Assembly: GCA_027718005.1 (NCBI GenBank)
Contig: JALLOP010000024.1
Span: 1 to 16,194, forward strand
DNA length: 16,194 nt
From: Patescibacteria group bacterium AH-259-L07
GTDB taxonomy: Bacteria; Patescibacteriota; Patescibacteriia; UBA2591; UBA6264
Reading direction: 5' to 3'
Numbering within the stretch: position 1 is the first letter of the stretch; each line of letters begins with the position of its first letter. The position numbers and the translations under genes are program-made. Below, one piece after another: positions 1-5,103 of the stretch. Under the pieces are notes generated by a model. That model did not search any database. It was not told the origin of the DNA and saw nothing but the letters and a program-made list of their open reading frames with translations.

Positions 1-11
1 CAAAGATGTCA

Positions 12-39
12 CTTCAAGGTTCTGCGAAGCAGGTTCTTA
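12..39 (-). repeat. Dispersed short repeat, copy A, at the rpmA stop codon
   Basis: Copy A of a family with ends AAGGTTCT and AGGTTCTTA around a short GAA-containing core. Other copies lie at 958-991, 8856-8891 (opposite orientation on the plus strand) and 9141-9173. Read on the minus strand, the repeat starts with TAA, which is the rpmA stop codon, and then runs GAACCTGCTT. The dnaJ copy starts at its stop codon in the same way. The function is unknown; it could be a 3'-end processing or mobile intergenic element. Confidence 0.6.
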
Positions 40-351
40 CTTTTTAGGTTTTGTTTTGTGTTTGCGACGAGTTGTTTCTGGTTTTATGTGAACAAATTTT
101 TTTAATCGTAGTTTGCCAGTAAAATTTGGCGCTTTTTTTTGAGAAAAATAAACTGCGCCCGCAGCTATTGCATACAGGGTATCATCAGAGCCGCGGCGGA
201 CATTGTCTCCTGGGTGAAATTTGGTGCCGCGTTGCCGAACAATAATCATGCCGGACTGAACTACTTGTCCGCCATATCTTTTAACTCCTAATCGTTGTCC
301 TTTTGAATCACGCCCTAAAGCGGTAGATCCACCTGCTTTCTTGTGTGCCAT
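37..351 (-). CDS. rpmA: 50S ribosomal protein L27
   Basis: Structural protein of the large ribosomal subunit, whose N-terminal tail reaches toward the peptidyl-transferase centre. The 104-residue product begins MAHKKAGGST and continues GRDSKGQRLGVKRYGG, the L27 signature; PGDNVRRGSDDTLYA follows. There is no cleavable leader of the Firmicutes type before the MAHKK start. The C-terminus (about residues 88-104) is a basic Lys/Arg-rich tail, making the protein longer than the roughly 85 residues of E. coli L27. No Shine-Dalgarno sequence precedes the ATG, but a good promoter lies just upstream (382-410), so the gene appears monocistronic here. In most bacteria rpmA follows rplU (L21), which is not next to it in this window. 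The stop codon coincides with the first bases of a dispersed repeat. Confidence 0.97.
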   Translation of the reverse strand: MAHKKAGGSTALGRDSKGQRLGVKRYGGQVVQSGMIIVRQRGTKFHPGDNVRRGSDDTLYAIAAGAVYFSQKKAPNFTGKLRLKKFVHIKPETTRRKHKTKPKK

Positions 352-381
352 AATACAGATGATAAATGATTATTGATTAAT

Positions 382-410
382 ATTGTACTATATATAGAAA
401 TATATGTCAA
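382..410 (-). promoter_or_regulatory. Sigma70-type promoter of rpmA
   Basis: On the minus strand the -35 box is TTGACA (405-410) and the -10 box is TACAAT (382-387), with a 17-bp spacer. Transcription would start about 20-25 nt before the rpmA ATG, leaving a short leader with no Shine-Dalgarno sequence. Confidence 0.7.
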
Positions 411-442
411 ATTTTTTATTGGGTGTTGTCGTGGATACGTTA

Positions 443-490
443 ATATAAATTACAAAATCCGCTTACTTCAGCGGATTTTAATTTATATTA
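443..490. terminator. Near-symmetric hairpin, probable two-way terminator
   Basis: A stem AAAATCCGC / GCGGATTTT (454-462 with 471-479) has an 8-nt loop and is extended by A/T pairing of 443-452 with 480-490. Each strand has A-rich sequence before and T-rich sequence after the stem. It lies downstream of the minus-strand gene at 572-940 and upstream of the rpmA promoter, so its clearest job is to end transcription of the 572-940 gene. Confidence 0.6.
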
Positions 491-556
491 TTCCCGAACA
501 GGCTTGTCAAAGTATTTTAAAACTTCTTTTTTTGTTTCTAATTTTTCTTTAATCAT
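488..556 (-). other. In-frame open tail after the tandem stop codons of the MazG-like gene
   Basis: The gene at 572-940 ends with two consecutive TAA codons (569-574). The same frame then stays open for 26 sense codons to a TAA at 488-490. It contains an ATG (554-556) that would start a 22-residue lysine/glutamate-rich peptide, MIKEKLETKKEV followed by LKYFDKPVRE. No Shine-Dalgarno sequence is visible. It may be a vestigial C-terminus, a small protein or chance. Confidence 0.25.
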
Positions 557-571
557 TTTAGAAAATGCTTA

Positions 572-940
572 TTATTTCATCCGCATTTTTTCTACGTCTT
601 TAATGCGGTGGAAGTATTCTTCTTCTAAGTTAAGATTGAGCCGATTCGCGAGCATAAGAGCAAAAATAAACAAATCAGGTGCTCTTCGGTTTTTAATTTC
701 TTTAAGAATGACGTTGGCATTATCATGCTCCTGATGATCGAGCTTGTCAAAGTAATCTGCCAAGCGGCCGGCAATTTTGGCAGCATGGAATGCGATGTGT
801 CTGATTTGATGATTGTTTTCCATTTGAAAAATATCATCATGAAACATCTGGTCATGTTCATACTGGAATTGCTGAAGCGCTGTCACATTATTTTCTGTTG
901 GTCGAGGTGTATATTCTTTTTTCATAAAGCTTGGATACAA
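572..940 (-). CDS. MazG-like all-alpha NTP-pyrophosphohydrolase-type protein (degenerate)
   Basis: A 122-residue, probably cytosolic helical protein. Residues 87-122 (APDLFIFALMLANRL, then LNLEEEYFHRIKDVEK) match the usual last helices of the MazG-like fold, where an Asp in a 'DLL..L..LA..L.LDLEE....R' pattern is normal. The first half has a His/Asp-rich helix pair (residues 28-75, with HDDIFQ and HIAFHAAKIAGRLADYF). The acidic EExxE metal-binding cluster of active members is not clearly present, so hydrolysis of (d)NTPs is uncertain. The start at 940 is supported by AAGGAG about 11 nt upstream; a second ATG five codons later is possible. A terminator hairpin (443-490) lies downstream and a dispersed repeat (958-991) upstream. 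The protein assignment rests on pattern recognition only. Confidence 0.55.
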   Translation of the reverse strand: MYPSFMKKEYTPRPTENNVTALQQFQYEHDQMFHDDIFQMENNHQIRHIAFHAAKIAGRLADYFDKLDHQEHDNANVILKEIKNRRAPDLFIFALMLANRLNLNLEEEYFHRIKDVEKMRMK

Positions 941-957
941 ATATTACTCCTTTCAAG

Positions 958-991
958 CTTCAAGGTTCTTGAACGAAGTGAAAGGTTCTTA
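958..991 (+). repeat. Dispersed short repeat, copy B
   Basis: Contains AAGGTTCTT twice (962-970 and 982-990) separated by GAACGAAGTGA. Copy D at 9141-9173 matches it over the whole length and continues into TATAT, 8 kb away. It lies in the leader region of the MazG-like gene. Confidence 0.7.
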
Positions 992-1012
992 TATTTTTAG
1001 TTTTAAGATTTT

Positions 1013-1053
1013 GGTGCACTATATTGAAAATAGTTCGAACTTATTTCGCCGCC
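1013..1053 (+). repeat. 41-bp direct repeat, left copy
   Basis: Identical at 40 of 41 positions to 2944-2984; the single difference is C1019 against G2950. The centre is an imperfect palindrome built on AGTTCGAACT. This copy ends inside a 7-bp GC hairpin, CGCCGCC (1047-1053) TGC GGCGGCG (1057-1063). The two copies bracket the surface-protein gene at 1162-2841. The rest of 1054-1161 shows nothing further that I can support. Confidence 0.85.
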
Positions 1054-1161
1054 TGCGGCGGCGAGCAAGCCCCCAAAATTAAACGGCTTCGCTGCGATCT
1101 TTGACAATTTCAAGTTTTTCTTTGATGGTAACACTCGTTTCAGCGTAGAGGAAAGGTTCTC

Positions 1162-2841
1162 TTATGGTAAGGTCTGACATATTTTCAGCCAACGACCATG
1201 AATATCTGTCGCTCCGCCTACGCGGGTATTTTGACTACCCTCACTATCACTAATCCAGCTTTCCTGACCGTCGCGCACATGCATCGTATCAAAACCCAGA
1301 CACTGCTCTTGGCACCCAGTTGCAATACCGCATGTCGTTGTCCGGTCCGCACATTCATCAAAAATCCACTTCCACCAAGCATCGAGTTTATTTTTACACT
1401 TTGCTTGTGTGCCTGTGAAGGTATCTTGGCAGGCAAGGCACTCCTTTGTCGCCCTCGGCGCATACGGTAGCCCCGCTTGGGTTTGACCGCCACATCCCTT
1501 AGGTTGAGGAACCCCGCCACCCTCCATGCACGTCTCCATAGGTGCCAGAATACATACCCCAGCGACACAGCAGTACGACCAGAGCATTACATCTGTCTTC
1601 CACCAATAAGAATCAGTTGCATACTGTTTCTGTTTGTACAGTCGTCCCAAAAAATCATCCATATATACATAATCATCAAGACTGGCAGATATGCTCGGTT
1701 CCGCTGGACCGGGTCTCTCTTCCGCTGGTACAGGCTCTTCTTCTGTTGGTGTAGGCTGCTCCTCCCCAATAACCTGAAGGAATATTTCCGATACACCTCC
1801 GCTTGTGAGATCCTCTGCCTTCACGGCCCAGGTTCCAACCATAGTAAAGGGTGGGATGGTACCTTGAAAGTTCCCGTTCCCATCGGCTTTCAAGAAAAAG
1901 GTATCGCAATTTCCAGTAGGACCACAAAGACTCTTTTTGAATGTCTCATTAGGAGTGAGGTTTGAAATTTGAACCGCGAGGATTGCTCCAATTATGACAC
2001 TTGAGGAATCTAAAATTATCTCGGGCTTCGGTACCTCCCTTACCGCTAAAAGATTGGACGAAAACTGATTAAGTGATGCGAGAGCGATCGCAGGGCTCTT
2101 CAGAGGAGGTTTGAGAGAAACACCTAAAGAGTCCCCCGTCTGTAGGATGGTAGTAATTTTTTGTTCTAAGAGATCGAGGATACCAAGTACTTCTTGAGGA
2201 AGATCACCTGCTTGGCTGGTGCGCAGTGCTCGAATGGTGGATCGGAGCGATTGGACTTGGTCGAGCGCAGCGCGCAAGTCCTTTTCAAGAACTGCTTGGT
2301 CCTGCACCTGACCAGTGGCAAGAATCTCCTTTACATCAACTTTAAGTCTGGCAAGGGGGCTGTCTGGCGCGGTCGCCTCCTCAAGGGCCTTTCCAAATCC
2401 ATGGAGGCCGAAGGCTTTGATCTCCTCTCCATTTTTCCCTTTCCAAATCCAGCTCGTTGCCATAAGCCGTCGTGCACCGCTCAGCAGTTGGAGTGTAACT
2501 CGTTCTTCTGGAAGGAACGTGCCTTTAAGCCGTATCTCGACACTCCCATTGCCTTCTATCACAAGGGGGGGATCAGTTTCGAGAATCCAGGCAGGTTCAT
2601 TGAGTTGGAGAGAGAGTTCAGACGCTTCGGTGGTAAGAAAATTCGTAAACCAAAACTTTTTCTCAGCATAAGCACTGTTCTCATAGATGAATGTTGCAAG
2701 CTGCCCAGTGGCAGCGCCTGGCAGTGTCGGGGTAGTTGTTGGTTTACCTTTTTGAAAATTCTGGAGCACAAATAATAAACCTCCACCAATAAGAATAGCT
2801 AATAAAATTCCAATGACGATTTTATTTTGAAAAATATTCAT
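1162..2841 (-). CDS. Membrane-anchored extracellular protein with cysteine-rich C-terminus, function unknown
   Basis: A 559-residue protein. Residues 8-27 form one hydrophobic helix after a short Lys-containing start (MNIFQNK), a typical uncleaved signal anchor, so the bulk should lie outside the cell. In order I see: a Thr/Pro linker (about 33-42); a beta-rich region (about 48-130); a helical, probably coiled-coil stretch (about 155-245); an Ig/PKD-like beta domain with a Cys pair (about 272-360); a Pro/Glu spacer (about 362-388, PTPTEEEPVPAEERP); and a C-terminal domain with 13 cysteines (about 410-559), which suggests disulfides or bound metal. AAGGAGA lies six bases before the ATG. The gene is visibly GC-richer than its neighbours (row 2341-2400 counts 36 G/C of 60) and is bracketed by 41-bp direct repeats, which fits acquisition from elsewhere. 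I do not recognise a family; an adhesin or cell-surface appendage role is a guess. Confidence 0.75.
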   Translation of the reverse strand: MNIFQNKIVIGILLAILIGGGLLFVLQNFQKGKPTTTPTLPGAATGQLATFIYENSAYAEKKFWFTNFLTTEASELSLQLNEPAWILETDPPLVIEGNGSVEIRLKGTFLPEERVTLQLLSGARRLMATSWIWKGKNGEEIKAFGLHGFGKALEEATAPDSPLARLKVDVKEILATGQVQDQAVLEKDLRAALDQVQSLRSTIRALRTSQAGDLPQEVLGILDLLEQKITTILQTGDSLGVSLKPPLKSPAIALASLNQFSSNLLAVREVPKPEIILDSSSVIIGAILAVQISNLTPNETFKKSLCGPTGNCDTFFLKADGNGNFQGTIPPFTMVGTWAVKAEDLTSGGVSEIFLQVIGEEQPTPTEEEPVPAEERPGPAEPSISASLDDYVYMDDFLGRLYKQKQYATDSYWWKTDVMLWSYCCVAGVCILAPMETCMEGGGVPQPKGCGGQTQAGLPYAPRATKECLACQDTFTGTQAKCKNKLDAWWKWIFDECADRTTTCGIATGCQEQCLGFDTMHVRDGQESWISDSEGSQNTRVGGATDIHGRWLKICQTLP

Positions 2842-2943
2842 ATCTTCTCCTTGTTTACTAATAATCGTATCTTTCTTTTATTTTTTTTTATTGATGTGTT
2901 TCGAATCAATATTTTTTTACTGATTCTTTGACTTTTTCTTGGT

Positions 2944-2984
2944 GGTGCAGTATATTGAAAATAGTTCGAACTTATTTCGCCGCC
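2944..2984 (+). repeat. 41-bp direct repeat, right copy, abutting a tRNA-Leu 3' end
   Basis: Right copy of the repeat at 1013-1053. Its last base (2984) is immediately next to the end of the severed tRNA-Leu 3' half (2985). The rest of 2842-3034 holds the leader of the 1162-2841 gene and T-rich sequence with a weak ATTGAT/ATCAAT hairpin. Confidence 0.85.
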
Positions 2985-3034
2985 GCCGGGGGCGGGATTC
3001 GAACCCGCACGGGCTTGCGCCCACGTGGTTTTAA
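2985..3034 (-). pseudogene. Severed 3' half of a tRNA-Leu(UAA), anticodon loop to acceptor stem
   Basis: On the minus strand this reads TTAAAA (U33 and anticodon UAA onward), CCACG (3' anticodon stem), a GGGC/GCCC variable arm with GCAA loop, the T arm GCGGG-TTCGAAT-CCCGC and CCCCGGC of the acceptor. It aligns without gaps to 3823-3872 of the intact tRNA-Leu, 45 of 50 positions identical. Four of the five differences are in the anticodon stem and one is in the variable-arm loop. No matching 5' half (which would need CGTGG) is present between here and the intact gene. It begins at the base after the endonuclease stop codon. Confidence 0.85.
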
Positions 3035-3805
3035 TTAGACTTTTGAGTAAATCTTTTGGTTCAAGTGCCAGCCAACTTTTGATGGATAGTTAACTTTTTT
3101 ATAATGGCGTCTTTTCACCGATTCCCATTTTTTAAATATTTGATATTTGCGTTCAAGATATAATTCCGGATTATTTCCATACATAAATTGATATAACTTT
3201 TCACAGTCGTTGATATAGAAGTCTATATAAAAGAGTGGCATATGCCTACCGTTCCTTTTATCATTACTTTGATGGATTGTTTTGGTTGGAATATTTAAAT
3301 TTTCACAGAGTCGATTATTTAAGCCAGTAATAAATAGGAGACTTGCGCTTATAAACGAAGCCTTTATTTGCGAGGTTCCATTAACTGTATAGATATATAC
3401 AGATCCATCACCATCAAAAAATCCTCTTACAAAATCCGGGAGGAATTTATGAGGAACGTCGATCGACCCTATTCTTGCTGTTTTTCTTGGGCATATTCCG
3501 AGTCCTATTAAATCGCTATAGACATTCTCATTATCAATCTGAAGCTGGTAAGCATCGTTTTTGCCGGTGTAACCACTGCGTTTCGAATATATTTTATGTT
3601 GAGCTGATAAAGTATTTTTTATTTTTGTTAGATGAGGAAGGTCTTTACTGGTAATACAAAAGAAATAACGTGGCTTTTTTCTGTCTTTTGGAGTACATGA
3701 GTATATGCAGCCGTCGGCAACAATATAACCCAAAACATAGCTCATATTATACGACCAGTGTTTAAAAAAGTCTTGGTTGATATTTTTTGTAGGTATTCTT
3801 CCCAT
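3035..3805 (-). CDS. LAGLIDADG homing endonuclease behind tRNA-Leu
   Basis: A 256-residue single-chain LAGLIDADG endonuclease that would cut a long DNA target and promote copying of its own gene into empty sites. Two LAGLIDADG helices are visible: VLGYIVADG at residues 24-32 and VRGFFDGDG at 126-134, each ending in the acidic residue that binds the catalytic metal. Two motifs about 100 residues apart are normal for a pseudo-dimeric monomer. The frame is open further upstream into the tRNA (CGFESRP is translated T arm), but that is not coding; I choose ATG 3803-3805, 17 nt past the tRNA 3' end. There is no Shine-Dalgarno sequence and no separate promoter, so expression probably depends on the tRNA transcript. 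The stop codon abuts a duplicated tRNA-Leu 3' half. Both motifs look intact, so the enzyme may be active. Confidence 0.9.
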   Translation of the reverse strand: MGRIPTKNINQDFFKHWSYNMSYVLGYIVADGCIYSCTPKDRKKPRYFFCITSKDLPHLTKIKNTLSAQHKIYSKRSGYTGKNDAYQLQIDNENVYSDLIGLGICPRKTARIGSIDVPHKFLPDFVRGFFDGDGSVYIYTVNGTSQIKASFISASLLFITGLNNRLCENLNIPTKTIHQSNDKRNGRHMPLFYIDFYINDCEKLYQFMYGNNPELYLERKYQIFKKWESVKRRHYKKVNYPSKVGWHLNQKIYSKV

Positions 3806-3821
3806 AAGTTTAGAATAAAGG

Positions 3822-3906
3822 TGCCGGGGGCGGGATTCGAACCCGCACGGGCTTACGCCCAATGGATTTTAAGTCCATATTGTCTCCCTAGTTCCAACAC
3901 CCCGGC
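3822..3906 (-). tRNA. tRNA-Leu (anticodon UAA)
   Basis: Full cloverleaf: acceptor GCCGGGG/CCCCGGC, anticodon stem ATGGA/TCCAT around loop CTTAAAA (anticodon UAA), long class II variable arm GGGC-GTAA-GCCC, T arm GCGGG-TTCGAAT-CCCGC, and discriminator A at 3822. The long variable arm fits leucine. CCA is not encoded (the gene is followed by CCT). It has its own promoter at 3919-3947, and the endonuclease gene follows 17 nt downstream. Confidence 0.95.
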
Positions 3907-3918
3907 CTAATTTATTTA

Positions 3919-3947
3919 ATATTAGCACAAATCTCCTCAAAAGTCAA
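3919..3947 (-). promoter_or_regulatory. Promoter of tRNA-Leu and the endonuclease
   Basis: Minus-strand -35 TTGACT (3942-3947) and -10 TAATAT (3919-3924), 17-bp spacer. Its -35 box is one base away from the -35 box of the divergent promoter at 3949-3977. Confidence 0.7.
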
Positions 3948-3948
3948 T

Positions 3949-3977
3949 TTGACAAAAGCATTAAAATATGCTAAATT
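3949..3977 (+). promoter_or_regulatory. Promoter of the 4016 gene
   Basis: -35 TTGACA (3949-3954), 17-bp spacer ending in TATGC, -10 TAAATT (3972-3977). Downstream is AAGGAGG (4001-4007), eight bases before ATG 4016. Confidence 0.75.
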
Positions 3978-4015
3978 AAGAATAGTTTTGAAATACATTT
4001 AAGGAGGACTGATTA

Positions 4016-4435
4016 ATGAAAGAGATCTCAAGTATTTGGACACGAGTGATGGAAATTGCCCAAATCGTGGCCGAGCATTCAAACGGGAGAATCGTTATGG
4101 TTTTTAATAAACATGATTATTTAGAAGGACCGAATCCGGAAGCTGGTCATTTTCTCAAACTCGACGGAATCCGTTTCGGGCCTCGTGATCGTGATATTGA
4201 AGCATATGGCATGCTTGCTGGTGAGATTGGTTGGCAGCAAACACTTTCAGATTTTGTAGATGAGATAATTGTACCGCTGGTAGATCTTGGCTTTATGAAA
4301 AGCTGTAAAGCAGCTGCGAAAAAACTCCACCCCTTAGGCCGCGAGATTTATCCCATTGAGCAGCACTATAACTGGGATAAATTTTTCAAAGGCATGATTG
4401 ACCCTGTTAAATACCCAACACTCAATACCGCTTGA
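4016..4435 (+). CDS. Hypothetical protein, 139 aa
   Basis: I do not recognise this protein. It is soluble and mixed alpha/beta, with no signal peptide or membrane helix. Visible stretches are a helical start (residues 1-22), a probable beta segment NGRIVMVFNKHDYL (23-36), a charged FGPRDRDIEAYGML region (about 54-67), a helical DFVDEIIVPLVDLGFMKSC segment and an aromatic C-terminus (HYNWDKFFKGM). The start is secure: a near-consensus promoter and AAGGAGG at ideal distance. It is a single-gene unit facing away from tRNA-Leu. Its last eleven codons lie inside an elaborately folded RNA segment (4402-4472), and a second hairpin terminator follows. The promoter-to-terminator layout resembles the units at 4625 and 6609. 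Confidence 0.8.
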   Translation: MKEISSIWTRVMEIAQIVAEHSNGRIVMVFNKHDYLEGPNPEAGHFLKLDGIRFGPRDRDIEAYGMLAGEIGWQQTLSDFVDEIIVPLVDLGFMKSCKAAAKKLHPLGREIYPIEQHYNWDKFFKGMIDPVKYPTLNTA

Positions 4436-4472
4436 GTGTTGGGTAAAAATCAAAGATTTTTATTTAACAGGG
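4402..4472 (+). other. Nested inverted repeats: predicted three-way RNA junction over the 4016 gene stop
   Basis: Outer stem CCCTGTTAAA (4402-4411) with TTTAACAGGG (4463-4472). Inside it is a 14-bp hairpin, TACCCAACACTCAA (4412-4425) with 4432-4445, followed directly by AAAATC-AAA-GATTTT (4446-4460). All three helices are perfect and nearly all bases are paired. The stop codon TGA (4433-4435) is within the 14-bp helix. It may act in termination or mRNA 3' protection. Confidence 0.75.
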
Positions 4473-4482
4473 TTTAGCTCTC

Positions 4483-4514
4483 AAATCCTTTTGGTTCAGT
4501 CCGAAAGGATTTTT
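4483..4514 (+). terminator. Intrinsic terminator of the 4016 gene
   Basis: Stem AAATCCTTT (4483-4491) with AAAGGATTT (4504-4512), 12-nt loop, then a short T-run. Confidence 0.65.
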
Positions 4515-4526
4515 GATGCGCGGGCC

Positions 4527-4554
4527 TTGACAAAATTTTGAAATATGCTATAGT
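4527..4554 (+). promoter_or_regulatory. Promoter of the 4625 gene
   Basis: -35 TTGACA (4527-4532), 16-bp spacer ending ATATGC, -10 TATAGT (4549-4554). The leader carries a perfect CTGGTA-ATA-TACCAG hairpin (4566-4580), and AGGGAGG (4611-4617) lies before ATG 4625. Confidence 0.75.
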
Positions 4555-4624
4555 TATACGGTGATCTGGTAATATACCAGAATTTTCAAAAAGCACCTTA
4601 CCATCAAATAAGGGAGGAAACAAA

Positions 4625-4945
4625 ATGCCGCACCTTATACTAATAGTTCTCGCTCTGGCAGTAGTTGTATACTGGTTGAGTAAACACGTTGTTGCAAAGG
4701 GTCCAGACAGAAACATTTCAGGCCTTCATAAGAAAAAAATCTCCGAGCTTGAGCGGGAAAAAGCTGAGCTCGAAGATGTGAAGAATGAAATAGACGTAAC
4801 CAAGGAGTTAAAAAGGATTGATGAAGAGCTTGCCAAGCATCATGCTGAACTGGAGCAGGCAGAAGAGGCCCGCAAGCAGGCAGAAGAGGCCCGCAAGAGT
4901 CCATCTGAGGGAACAGAAGATGCGGATCAAGGAAACTCAGACTAA
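4625..4945 (+). CDS. Small single-pass membrane protein with coiled coil, 106 aa
   Basis: Residues 3-19 (HLILIVLALAVVVYWLS) form one membrane helix right at the N-terminus. Residues about 35-90 are strongly charged and heptad-like (KKISELEREKAELEDV), a coiled coil, and the end (91-106) is acidic and disordered. QAEEARK is repeated twice and is encoded by a perfect 21-bp tandem DNA repeat (4855-4896), which could make the length variable between strains. The start is set by AGGGAGG eight bases before the ATG. A strong promoter lies upstream and a terminator 20 nt past the stop, so it is a one-gene unit. The function is unknown; a membrane-tethered scaffold or spacer is plausible but not shown. 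The orientation of the coiled coil is not determined. Confidence 0.82.
   Translation: MPHLILIVLALAVVVYWLSKHVVAKGPDRNISGLHKKKISELEREKAELEDVKNEIDVTKELKRIDEELAKHHAELEQAEEARKQAEEARKSPSEGTEDADQGNSD
4855..4896 (+). repeat. Perfect 21-bp tandem duplication inside the coiled-coil gene
   Basis: The 21-bp unit starting GCAGGCAGAAGAGG occurs twice without mismatch (4855-4875, 4876-4896). It keeps the reading frame and adds seven residues to the coiled coil. Confidence 0.9.
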
Positions 4946-4964
4946 CAGCAAATTAAGCTGTTTT

Positions 4965-4995
4965 GGGAAGTCATCTTTTGTGGCTTCCCATTTTT
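4965..4995 (+). terminator. Intrinsic terminator of the 4625 gene
   Basis: Stem GGGAAGTCA (4965-4973) with TGGCTTCCC (4981-4989), nine pairs including one G-U, 7-nt loop, then ATTTTT. Confidence 0.88.
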
Positions 4996-5057
4996 AATAA
5001 TATTAAAGTCTGTATCTAAAAAATCTAAGACATCAATTCAAATTTTTTCTATGGGTC

Positions 5058-5085
5058 TTGAAATTTTAAAATTGTTTGGTATAAT
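5058..5085 (+). promoter_or_regulatory. Promoter of the symporter gene
   Basis: -35 TTGAAA (5058-5063), 16-bp spacer, -10 TATAAT (5080-5085). The predicted start of transcription is only about 10-12 nt before ATG 5104, giving a nearly leaderless mRNA without a Shine-Dalgarno sequence. The spacer TTTTAAAATT is shared with the tRNA-Thr promoter at 7262-7289. Confidence 0.75.
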
Positions 5086-5103
5086 CTTTATAAGCAAGTT
5101 TAT

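Noticed and set aside
1003..1150. Minus-strand frame running through the 41-bp repeat (GGEISSNYFQY...)
   Set aside because: It has no convincing start, and the repeat is conserved as DNA in a second place with a different continuation.
1079..1180. 33-codon minus-strand frame MSDLTIREPFLYAETS... overlapping the end of the surface-protein gene
   Set aside because: Composition is protein-like but there is no Shine-Dalgarno sequence, it is short, and it overlaps a better gene; not enough support.
2194..2775. 193-codon plus-strand open frame
   Set aside because: It lies antisense inside the GC-richer 1162-2841 gene; GC-rich genes often leave the opposite strand open, and it has no promoter or Shine-Dalgarno sequence.
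2881..2930. ATTGAT...ATCAAT hairpin followed by T-run as a plus-strand terminator
   Set aside because: No plus-strand gene lies upstream and the stem is only six A/T-rich pairs.
3806..3862. Upstream in-frame extension of the endonuclease into tRNA-Leu
   Set aside because: The residues (including CGFESRP) are translated T arm and variable arm of the tRNA; the protein starts at 3805.
2985..3906. Classic group I intron in tRNA-Leu(UAA)
   Set aside because: The upstream tRNA is complete and uninterrupted, there is no 5' half for the lower 3' half, and I cannot find the conserved intron core or a G at the 3' boundary.
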